64,000 bases of DNA from Malachius bipustulatus. Taxonomy: Eukaryota; Arthropoda; Insecta; Coleoptera; Melyridae. Below, piece after piece: positions 16,217 through 26,424 of this stretch; the stretch's first letter is position 1; each line of letters begins with the position of its first letter. The stretch lies in NCBI GenBank assembly GCA_910589415.1, contig OU342632.1, forward strand, positions 16,061,507 through 16,125,506, in the 5' to 3' direction. The position numbers were made by a program, and so were the translations under genes. Below the pieces are notes generated by a model. That model was not told where the DNA came from. It did not search any database and saw nothing but the letters and a program-made list of their open reading frames with translations.

Positions 16217-19200
16217 ATGGCCCCCGTGATTGAAGAAAATATTTCCACAAAATGCAAAGTCAATTTCGAATTGAAAGCTGCAATGCAATCTGGTAATTAA
16301 CTTCAACAATTTTCATGTTTTCTTGCAATCCTATGGCTGGTTGCAACGATTTATTAAATTAAAAGCAAACAGAATAAGTATGAGAGAAGTATGCCTGTAT
16401 TCCCAAATAACTAGCCATGACATTTGACTTGTTAAAATTCCTTGAAAGTTTTACCTGAGTACAGATTTTACAGACAAGTGGAATGTTAGTGGAATAAAGT
16501 AATAACAAGCAGGACAAACACTGCCAAGAACTGTTAAATGATCGCTATTTTTCAAGAATACTCATTACATTATTTATAAGGGTTCATATTACTGGCTCAA
16601 TTTTCTTTTCCCTGGCCTTAATAAACAGACACTATTTTATATGTACAAATTTTATTTTTCAGTTAATTACATAGATATAGACTATTCATTATGGCTAACG
16701 TGGTGCCTAACTCCTTTATTAGTAACTTTTTTACTGCCAATGTTAATAGCGATGCTGTTGTATCTGACTGCTTTCATATTTTACGTTTACAAACTGCACT
16801 GGAGAACTATAAAGAAATCCTTGGAAACTGAGAATAAATGGGAAGCTGCAAGAAAAACTGCAGCCTGTATGTGGGATGCCCATGGTTGGATCTGGCATAG
16901 TGAGTTACAGTTACTGGTTCTTTGGTAGAATAGTCTGTATTTGAATATTCTTCAGGTTATGAAGTTGAAGGAATGGAAAACTTGCCAACCGAAGGCCCAG
17001 CGCTTATTATTTATTATCATGGTGCGATACCGATAGATATTTATTATTTTATTGCAAAAGTTGCACTGTATAGGGATAGAATTACCCAAACTGTTGCTGA
17101 TTATTTTTTATTTAAAATACCTGGTAAGTATCGTTTTTTTCTTTTTTTTATTAATGAATTATATTATATATAACGAGAGTTCTTTATTCTCATAGAATAT
17201 TTCAGTAAACAGAATGTTCATTTTTCCCGGTGGTGTCTTTAAACAAGTAAAAAACCATGAAAGATACAACTTCAATACAATGAAGTCATATAAATAAACA
17301 ACACAGTAAAGTCAGTAACAATTTCACTTGTCCCGGAAGCCTTTATGAGTTCCTTACTATACAGGCGGTCAGTGTAAATGAGAAAAAATTAATGCAGAAT
17401 TTAAATTTTAGAATTTAATGGAACTCCTTTTTCTTTAAAGAAATATCTGTCTATCCAACAAGCCAGATTACTCAGGCGAAAGCCAGAATAATCAATCAAA
17501 CATTTTTGTGTGTTCTATATTCAAATAACCGTTTGTAGGTTGGGTAAATAAATGTGTTAGGAGTTAAATAATATTCAACATATTATTGCGACGCAGATAA
17601 ATCTTCACTACCAGAGACCATTGATCCCAAATGCTTTAATTTGACAGTTAATGTAATCCATATAATTAAAGTAATGCAGTTTGATTCGAGACCCCCCCTT
17701 CTTGTTAACGTGGAAAAAATATTTTATGTACATATGACATCCAAGCATGAACTGGTTTAATGCCTGACTTTTGCCCCTGACTGTTGCCCGACCAGTTAAC
17801 CGGTTAAATTAAAAAAAAAACGCTATAAAAGAAGATGCTAATTATTATTTCAAGGGCAAGCATGGTGTAAAACAAGTTCGCGTAAAGAGTAGTATTTGCA
17901 TAATTGTTTATACCTTCATGAATAATTAAAAGTGTATCTAATTATTATGTTTTGATTCTTTTAAATTTCTTTCTATTAGTATTTCTTTCCATTTTCTGAG
18001 GCTTTTCTGTAATTCATGAGACTAATGGCCAATCTCAATAATTTCAAGTCAGAACTTTATGAAACCAATATCTATAGATATATGTATAAAATAGAACATT
18101 TAATTATTACTTATTATTACCAAGGACATTGTTATTATAGATAAATTTCTTGAAAACTTCCATGTTAAGCTTGGCAGTTGGTTAGTAAATATAAATTAAA
18201 AAAGTCACTTGAACTTTTTTATATTCATTTCTTTTTTAACTATGAACTTTAGTTATGAATTTATTACATTGGTTGAAGGTTGAGGAAAGAGGAAAGATCA
18301 CTTACTTATTCTTGCCTATAATTAAGATTTCAATTAACTATGGGTATGTTTTCCTATAGTGATTATTTATTGATTACTTTACTGTTATGTATTTTCTTGA
18401 TATTCCAGATAACCACTCATTTAAAAGTGTCCTGTATTATCAAAATATTGATCTGATATTGCAGGAAATAAATTCTACTCCCTTTTTTGGAAAAAAAAGC
18501 TGATGACTGTATTAACCATTTAAGGTCATTCCAATCTGTATGATTAAAACCTGATTTGATAAGATACTATTGTCTCCAATAACTGTGGTTAAAACTGATT
18601 GAGTCGTTAAAATAACATAACTTTGATTTATAAACACATAATCAGAACTCCTTTGCTTACAAGATAAGAGAGGGTTGACATCACCTAAGTGGGAAGAGCA
18701 AAGTCAGCAGAATAAAAAATTGATACCTGGACAATTAAAATTTCGTTAGATGCTATTGAAATCTCCTAATTTAAAATTTTCTTTCAAGAATAACTACTGT
18801 TCTGCTAGTTTAAATTCCAGTGAGCAGAACATGTGTGCTAAAATTACAATAATTTCATTTGCATAAAAATTAAAGTCTCATCAAAGATTTATTTAAATAT
18901 GTTATGGGATTAGCTTAGACAATATAAATACTAAGGGAATTCGGTTATTTAAACCTAATCTCAATTAATTAAACCTAAAAATAAATTAGGTTATTTAATA
19001 TTAGGATATAAACAGCTTTTAAAAACACAAGATATCTTCAGATAATAGTGATAATACTCAGACTGATGTCATAAAACAAAATGTACTTTATTTCGAAGTC
19101 ACATAATATGAAGGGGAGACAGACATATTATGTCTGTCTCCCCTTCAAAGTATTCTCCTCCCCAATGCACACACATATCCCAACGGTTTTTTACTTCTTG

Positions 19201-21448
19201 AAACAGTCCTGGAACGGTTCTTTTATATTGCTTAAGCTCCTTCATTATATTTGCCTTAATCTCAATGAGCAAGGGGTGGTGAGGAAGAATAGTGATCAAG
19301 TATTTGGCCAGAAACTCACGAGTTCGGAGAGCTGAATGATCCAGAGCGTTGTCGCGATGGAAAAAGCAGTTGTCACATCTCCACATTTCTCACCTTTCCC
19401 GACTAAAGATGTCTTAGAACTTCAGTGTAGTAACTCTGGTTCACCGTGGAGCCTTGGGGGAGGTACTCGTGGTGAACAACACCCTTGGCATAAAAAGATT
19501 TGTCAGCATCACCTTGACATTGGATCGAACTTGACGAACTTTTTTGGGGCTGGGGGACGTTTCACCCACCCACTGGGACGATTGGACCTTTGTTTCAATG
19601 TCATAATCGTAAAACCATGATTCTTCACCTGTTACGATTCGTAACAAGAAGTTTTCGTTTTCTTCTGAACGATCAAGTAGTTCCTGACAAACCTGGACAC
19701 AATTGACTTTTTTTTTGGTCGTCCATCATCAGGTATAGCACCAGAATCCGATAAATGAAAAATCACACTTCACTAAAAACTGCCTAGCTACCCTGCTAAT
19801 GAAGATATCTGTAATAGTAAAATGGCATTTTCATCGACTGATCTGTACAAATGTAGGGACACCAAGCGGATTCCGGATTTTTCTGGAGTCTAGAACCAAC
19901 TGGAGCCGGGCAATTCAAACAGGCCGTATTTTATGAACAGACCTCGTATTTTATATGAAATAGGTACTATTATACCACAGACCTATACTGTTTCCAAACT
20001 TTTTTCGGAACGCAGTTGGCCATGTAAAAATCAGCGGATTTTGCCTGGTATAATCTAGCAGTTTTTGTCAATAAATTCTGGAAATTAATTTTGACAGTGA
20101 ATGTCAGCCAGGCCACCTCTTTTTAATTTTCTTTTGATTGATTTGATCTGTGAAAATTGTCAAGTTTCCATAAATTTAATTACTCAAAATGTCATAAATA
20201 ATTATCATACACGAAAATGAATATTGACCAAAGAAACTGAAACTGGTTTAGAAAAATGTCTTCGTTGCTTAGTATAGCTACAATGCGGTTAATTATTTGC
20301 CTTCAGCAATAATTTCACATTTTTTGGAGACATTTATTGGGGTAAGTCCACAGAAATAAATTATAATCAGAGATATAAATTATTAGTTTGATGATTTTTA
20401 AGTACGTTTGGCAATATTGCTTTAATTTGAGAATGACATTACCACAAACACGTATACCTAGAACATTAACACTTGTCAGTGTGTTGTCAAATGCATGATT
20501 GTAGGGGTTGATCATTTTCAAAATCCATAGTAAACTTGATCCGAATAGAGTTGGAAAATACAATAGTAAATAACTTGACCCACTTTACATTGTACTGGTA
20601 AAGAAGCTATACGATAACAAAATTCTTCATTATATTGATAAAATTTGTGGAATCAAAAACTATAGTTTTATAATTTATACAGAGATATTCTATGAGAATG
20701 ATTAACAATAATGATTAGGACTCACTTATTTTAGTTTTAAGAGTTTATTTTTTTATGTTGAACGTTGTAGGTTTTAGTATAATAGCAGATTGTATGAAAG
20801 TCATTCCTGGTACAGTTCAGACTTGTTCGAATGTTTTAAAAGAAGGCAATTTGCTAGCAATTTCGCCTGGCGGTGTTTATGAGTCCCAGTTCAGTTACCA
20901 GTATGATTTATTGTGGAAAAAGCGACTTGGCTTTGCCAGAGTGGCTTTAGAAGCAAAAGCTGTACGTGTTTTAATTTACTTTTTCAAAACTATTTATTAA
21001 CATATTGAGCTATTCTTACAACGCATTTATATTTTTTTTAATTTTTTAGCCAATAGTACCAATGTTTACGGAAAATATTCGAGAAGCATTTCGAACTCTT
21101 AGCATAGGTAGAAGAATTTTTTTAAGACTATATGCTAGGTTTAAGTTTCCATTTGCTCCGGTATATGGAGGGTTTCCAGTGAAAATGATTACACATTTAG
21201 GAAAACCTATCCCTCATGATCCTAGTCTTACCCCAGAAGAACTTCAAGCTAAAGTAAGTGGAATTTTGTGCTGAATTTACCTTGCCGTTCAGTTAACTTG
21301 GAATGTTTTTTTTTAGGTGGCAGCAGCAATAAGTGACTTAATTCAAAAACACCAACGCATACCTGGGAGTATTACGTTGGGAATTTTGGACCGAATACCT
21401 TATTTAAGAAGAAAGTTCTCAAAGTTAACTCTTAAGCATGAAGATTAG
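16217..21448 (+). CDS. TMEM68: TMEM68/DIESL-like membrane acyltransferase
   Basis: Member of the PlsC/DGAT2-like acyltransferases; the vertebrate relative TMEM68 (DIESL) makes triacylglycerol in the ER independently of DGAT1/2. Exons: 16217-16292 (within an open block from 16093), 16663-16899, 16956-17123, 20771-20961, 21050-21253, 21317-21448; all phases join. Spliced length is 335 residues, close to the 329 of the human protein. Seen: a long hydrophobic segment at about residues 37-68 (two close membrane passes), the catalytic block YYHGAIPID (His126, Asp132), LLAISPGG at about 188-195, PIVPMFTENIRE and FAPVYGGFP. The ATG at 16217 (AAAATGG) was chosen for length and context; the frame stays open upstream to 16067. 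Intron 17124-20770 carries a mariner relic. Confidence 0.88.
19100..19750 (-). pseudogene. Mariner transposase relic
   Basis: On the minus strand, reading 19750 down to 19100, two frames give mariner (SETMAR-like) transposase pieces: IVTGEESWFYDYDIETK with QSSQW and KKVRQVRSNVK (about 19647-19441), then DNALDHSALRTREFLAK, a damaged catalytic region and a C-terminal stretch ending GGEYFEGE (about 19370-19130). The N-terminal HTH part is missing and there are frameshifts. It lies within the TMEM68 intron 17124-20770, whose other parts show nothing recognisable. Confidence 0.85.
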
Positions 21449-22179
21449 TCGAAATTTATTAATTAATTCCATTATTTTTAAATAATTTTTTATAAAAATT
21501 TTAAATCGTATCTATTTTGTACTTATCTATATTTGGTGAAAGTATTATATTTATTTATTATATCTATATAGATATTGTTATGTTTTTATCATAATTATAC
21601 TCTGTTTAAAAAACTCTAGTACTTAATTAAATTTTTTTCACTAGCTGGAGTCAATGCTGACTTATGCCATACCATAACAGAATCAAATGGGTAATAATAA
21701 TATGCAGCAATTTCCACTGTCAATGATTTTATCAATTTTTGTATTTACTACTAATGAGAAATTCAATGACAAGTCGATTTACTGGCATAGGAGAGGGGGC
21801 TCAAGATTGTGGTAGAAATAAATTATTTCTTAATCAGCAGATGGTTGAATACTATACAATTTTCTAATTAATTGAACATGTACTCAATACCCAATCAAGG
21901 GCGGATGGGGGCCATTGGGATACCAAGACCCTTTAGATTTATTCTTTTTATTTTTTACTTTTATGATAATGCCAATTTGAAGAAAGTAGGTATTTAATTG
22001 CACTCAATTTAAGCTGCTGTTGGAATTGAATTTTGTTAGTAATCTAACAATATCTTCTACCTCAAAAATTACAAATTTTTCATTTCATAAGACTATTTAT
22101 TGTTTTCATGGTTAGCACAGACAAAACCAATATAATTGTATTATTCATAAAACCTGATTTCACAATAATATAATAGGTT

Positions 22180-23830
22180 TATTCACGGTATCCGGGACGG
22201 ACGATTATGACTATTTCCCTTGATATTAAGAAAAATTGTTTCTGAAAAGGATACAGGCACAGGCCTGTTAGAGGGACATTTTTAAATTATATTCAGAATG
22301 TCCTAAAAATATGAAACATATCAAAGCTGTTTTTTTAAATGGCATTCTCCTATGTTGTTGCATTGTTAAATTGTCTGAGAAGAAAAAATAAGATTGGTTT
22401 TTACAGTTGGTGTTTAAATTGAGAAGTTTGTGAGTTTTAAACAAGTGAAAATAGCAATTTTTGAAGTTCAAGGCCTGTACAACGAAAACGGCTTACATGT
22501 CTCTATTTTAATTGTTTATGTTATATTCCATGGTACAGAAACATTTGTTCAACAATTATTTATGATTTCAAAATCTACCAATAATAAAAACTAACGTAAA
22601 AGTAATCGTGGATAACGGGTCTTAAAAACACTCGCCCTATGTGTTTTCAGTCTATGTGTAGTGTTTTAGTTAACTCTAAAACTCGCACGTGTTTTAAAGA
22701 CTTTAATAATAATTAACTCATACTTCAGTCCTTATAATAGGTCTGTATCATTTCTAAAAACAAAATTTTCTTGAAATAACAACTGGGGTAAACCTGGACC
22801 ACTAGGTCACTCCAGAATAGGTCATTTCATCAATGATCCATTGCTTGTGATGCACTCTGATGGGATGAGCCCTAAAATCACATTTGAGAAAAGCTTTCAA
22901 AGTCCTAATCGATTGGGAAGAATGGAAACAAATGGAAGGTATCATTGGGGAAGCACACCACAATCATGCAAGCTGAAATACATGCAATATAGCAATGTGT
23001 CGGAGAGTGTATGAAAGGGAACTATAAGAATAAGGAAATCTACATACTCTCCGATAGCCAGGCCAGTCTGAAAGCTCTTGCATGCAAAAATGCAAAACCA
23101 AATCAAAACTGGCATGGGAATGCATCAACGATCTGGCAAAACAAGGTAACACTTGTTTGGGTACCGGGTCACCAACGAGTAGCTGGTAACGAAATGGCGG
23201 ATGAATTGGCCAAAGAGGACACGGCAGCCGCCTTCACAGGACCAGAACCAATGTTTGGAACTACCAGGAACATGGTACATGGCGCGATAGCTAGTTGACA
23301 AGTAACCAACACAAAGCATATTGGAACCACATACCAGGCAACAAACATAGCAAGTTAATGGTAAAAGAACCACAACAGTGGTGGGACTTCTTACAGGACA
23401 CTGCCACCTGAGACAACACCTGAAGAAGCTGGGTATCTTCAATGGAGAAACAGCATGCAGACTATGCAATGACGAAGGCGAAACAGCTTTTCATGTAGGT
23501 AATCTTTCAATGCCCAGCACTCGATCGAACCCGACACACAATCATGGGGAACAATACCAATGACATGACGTCGGGGAAAGCCTTGGCAAGCAAACTTCTG
23601 AACCTTGTAAAGGGTACAGAGTTATTTGAATAGCCAAGAACCAACAGGTAGCTACAAAAAGTAAGATACAATAAGCCTAAATAATGGCTGCAACATCAGG
23701 GACCTAAAAACCGATTTCCGTATCTAGCAACAAACAACAACCCTATAATGGGTCAAAATTTTCTGAAAATCAAGGGACATAGCCATAATCGTCAGTCCCA
23801 TATACTGTGATTGTGAATAATCCTGTATTT
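22180..23830. mobile_element. Inverted-repeat pair flanking a LINE fragment
   Basis: About 55 bp at 22180-22240 (GACGATTATGACTATTTCCC) recurs inverted and diverged at 23760-23828 (GGGACATAGCCATAATCGTC). The 1.65-kb interval includes the LINE RNase H remnant. It could be a non-autonomous DNA element that received a LINE fragment. The stretch 21449-22179 downstream of TMEM68 shows nothing else. Confidence 0.45.
22800..23640 (+). pseudogene. Non-LTR retrotransposon fragment: RNase H and C-terminal zinc knuckle
   Basis: Broken frames give the 3' end of a LINE ORF2. RNase H pieces are a QAEIHA-like stretch just before 23000, YILSDSQASLKAL, then LVWVPGHQRVAGNEMADELA (23150-23215). They are followed by a C-terminal region with LLTGHCHLRQHLKKLG and a cysteine cluster (CRLCNDEGETAFHV, about 23455-23495). 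In-frame stops and frameshifts break it. Reverse transcriptase and endonuclease parts are absent. An R1/jockey/I-like origin is likely. Confidence 0.8.
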
Positions 23831-23944
23831 AAGATACAATAAATTTTTTCATGATTTATCTTAAAGGGAACCATGAAAGAAACTAAAGAGGAACCAATCA
23901 AAAGACATGAAGTTTTATCTTAAAATAACAAACTTTTACTTTAT

Positions 23945-23950
23945 TTTATT
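23945..23950 (-). terminator. Polyadenylation signal of PNKP
   Basis: AATAAA on the minus strand starts 11 nt beyond the PNKP stop codon, implying a very short 3' UTR. Confidence 0.4.
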
Positions 23951-23960
23951 GGTTTCAGTT

Positions 23961-25484
23961 TTAAGATTCCAATAAATACAATTTGTAAATCTTTTCTTTT
24001 TCAGAGCTTTCGAATTCGGGAACAAAAGGAATTTTTATTATCTCGCTGAATCCTTCATTTAAATTAGGTTCTTGAAATTTTCCCTTGTACATGTTGATGA
24101 CCATATCGTTTATTTGCACATGATCTTTATCTGTTAGTTCTCTAAACTTGTTGTTATGTTTAGCATTTTTATAGGAAGTTGTCATCAGAAAACATCTACA
24201 TTTGACTCCATACTTCTTTGCAACTTCTATGAATTTTTGTCTACTCTCTTTGTCAGGATTTGTGTTGTCTATGACTGCACTTTTCTTTTGGTTGAGACAT
24301 TCTTCTAATACTGCAACGCATTTCTGCCAGGAACCTAGTTGGTCTCTATTTATATGCATATATCCCTTTGGAACAATTTCTGTCTTACAAAAATAACTTT
24401 TACCCGATCCCTGCATACCGACCATCAGAATCACTTCTTGATCTTTATATTCGATTTCAGGATAATTCGCTTGTGGATCATTCTTTGGGTCAAATTCGGG
24501 TAAAATGTATTTCACTGGTGCAGCTTTTAGAAAATATTCTTCAGGAGTGTAAAATTTTATACCGATATTTAAAGCAAATAATCGGTCACATATCGAATGA
24601 TCTTTTTTCTTCTTTGGAGCCCAATTCTTATCTCTTCCGGCAGCATCTCCTACGTAGAAAGATTTGCTGAGATCTATTTCAATTCCGGAGTTCTTTTGAT
24701 TCTTTAACACATCCCACATACCAGGAACTGGTTTTCTGTATTTGGTCCTCCCAGTTGCCACATATATTTGCAATGGAATATCAAGTTCTTTAACCAGATT
24801 TTCAGCTTTTTTCTTGTAATCTTTGATAAGAGTTGTATTTTTACCTATACCGGCTTGATTGGTGAAGAATACAATTTTGTAGCCGTTTGCATGTTCCTGT
24901 TTCAGTTTCTTTTTCACATTATCAAAATTAAATATCCAGTCGTCTGCGTGTTGTGGAAACCTAGCACCAGATTTTGTTCGAATAATTGTTCCATCGACAT
25001 CAAAAGCGGCAATTTTTGACTGCGGTGCACAATTTTTTGTTGTGTAAATCAACAGGGACTTATTATCAATGTCTTCCCATTTATCTTCTCCGGAGGTTTT
25101 AAAACCACTGGTCGATGGCTCTGGTTGATCATGAACATCAAGCTTCGGTTTTTTTGGGTTCGGATGTAAATCTTCTTCCTCTTCAAATAAAATTTCAAAC
25201 TCATAGTTGCCCAAACAAAGCTCTAACCTGTCATTGCTTTTAAAGACGTACTCAACATTTTTTTCCAAAGCATAGCCATTGACTCCCGAGTAATTTTTGC
25301 CAACCACTGTGACAGACACCCTCTCATTTTTAGTGTCGGCTTCACAGATTATTTGTCTGCGTGAAACAATGTGGTCACTGATTCCAGTTTCAGGATTTCT
25401 GCCTAGAATTACCTTCACACCATCTGGCAAGGATATTTTCCTAGAATTTTTAATGGACTTTAAAAAACATATTTTAGAGCCCAT
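23961..25484 (-). CDS. PNKP: PNKP, polynucleotide phosphatase/kinase
   Basis: Bifunctional DNA end-repair enzyme that removes 3'-phosphate and phosphorylates 5'-OH ends during single- and double-strand break repair in nucleus and mitochondria. A single 507-codon ORF with all three parts: N-terminal FHA domain (about residues 1-105; LGRNPETGISDHIVSRRQ), a basic linker (KKPK 111-114), HAD phosphatase with AAFDVDGTIIRT (Asp162 and Asp164), YVATGRTKYRKPVPGMWDVL and FYVGDAAGRDKNW, and a C-terminal kinase with P-loop GMQGSGKS (356-363) and HINRDQLG. The length matches animal PNKP (about 520). No intron is present, unlike its intron-rich neighbours. Confidence 0.97.
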   Translation of the reverse strand: MGSKICFLKSIKNSRKISLPDGVKVILGRNPETGISDHIVSRRQIICEADTKNERVSVTVVGKNYSGVNGYALEKNVEYVFKSNDRLELCLGNYEFEILFEEEEDLHPNPKKPKLDVHDQPEPSTSGFKTSGEDKWEDIDNKSLLIYTTKNCAPQSKIAAFDVDGTIIRTKSGARFPQHADDWIFNFDNVKKKLKQEHANGYKIVFFTNQAGIGKNTTLIKDYKKKAENLVKELDIPLQIYVATGRTKYRKPVPGMWDVLKNQKNSGIEIDLSKSFYVGDAAGRDKNWAPKKKKDHSICDRLFALNIGIKFYTPEEYFLKAAPVKYILPEFDPKNDPQANYPEIEYKDQEVILMVGMQGSGKSYFCKTEIVPKGYMHINRDQLGSWQKCVAVLEECLNQKKSAVIDNTNPDKESRQKFIEVAKKYGVKCRCFLMTTSYKNAKHNNKFRELTDKDHVQINDMVINMYKGKFQEPNLNEGFSEIIKIPFVPEFESSEKEKIYKLYLLES

Positions 25485-26424
25485 TATATTATCACTGTGA
25501 TGATTCCAGTTTGGCAGAATGCAGAATGTATAAAATCAAGCTCATCTAGATATTCACCTTAATTTCAACTACTTCATTGTTTGAGTTTTCAGGTAAGTTG
25601 GAAATTTGAATTGAAGTGAAATTATTATTTTGATTAAAAATATTTGGAGGTTAGAAAAAAATGTGATTACTTTTTCTTTTTATCTTTGGCCTGCAAATGT
25701 TTTGCATTTAGGTATTACCATTTTGTGAATAATTTGTACAGAAATAATTTAAACAAAGTCTCTTTGTTAACAATAGTTTGAGGTAAATTTTACAAAAATT
25801 GTGAAAATACTTACCTGAACTGCACATAACCAGCCAAGGAGAATGTAAATTTGACAGTAGTAGCATATAACTTGCCCAGAATCCCACATCATTTCATCAT
25901 GAGAAGTTTTGAACCACTTCTGTGTATTAGGGAGCTAATTCTGTAAGGCTAAGGCATCATAGGAAAATAGTAACATTTTTATTTACAATGGTAGCGTTCA
26001 AAGCCGACAACTGCTGAAGTGAACCAGAAATAAACATCACTGAACGCTACGCTGTTTTGAAAAGCGTAAATTTTTTTTTATGAGGGTTGTTTTTGTAGGA
26101 CTACCTACACCCTACAGTTACCCAATAAAATTATATAAAAAGAAACTTTTCATTTTAATTACTGAGCTTCTCATGTTGTGTGACAAAAATGACAATTGAT
26201 TATTATAATTTTTATTTTTGCTGAATTTCTGAAGGCTTTGAACTCGATCAATCTGTCCAATCGATTGGTGATTGCCTCAACTTTCACACTTCATAGCATG
26301 TCACTTAAAGCGTGAATGCGTGTTAAATTGACAAAATGTGAGCTTCATCGACAATTTGGAACTTGGACAGCTCACTTTCCTAAAGGGTGTTTTTTTGATT
26401 TTCCGAACATACAGAATTCCTATA

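Noticed and set aside
16103..16309. 68-codon ORF on the minus strand
   Set aside because: It is the antisense of the TMEM68 first coding exon, whose + frame splices in phase to the next exon.
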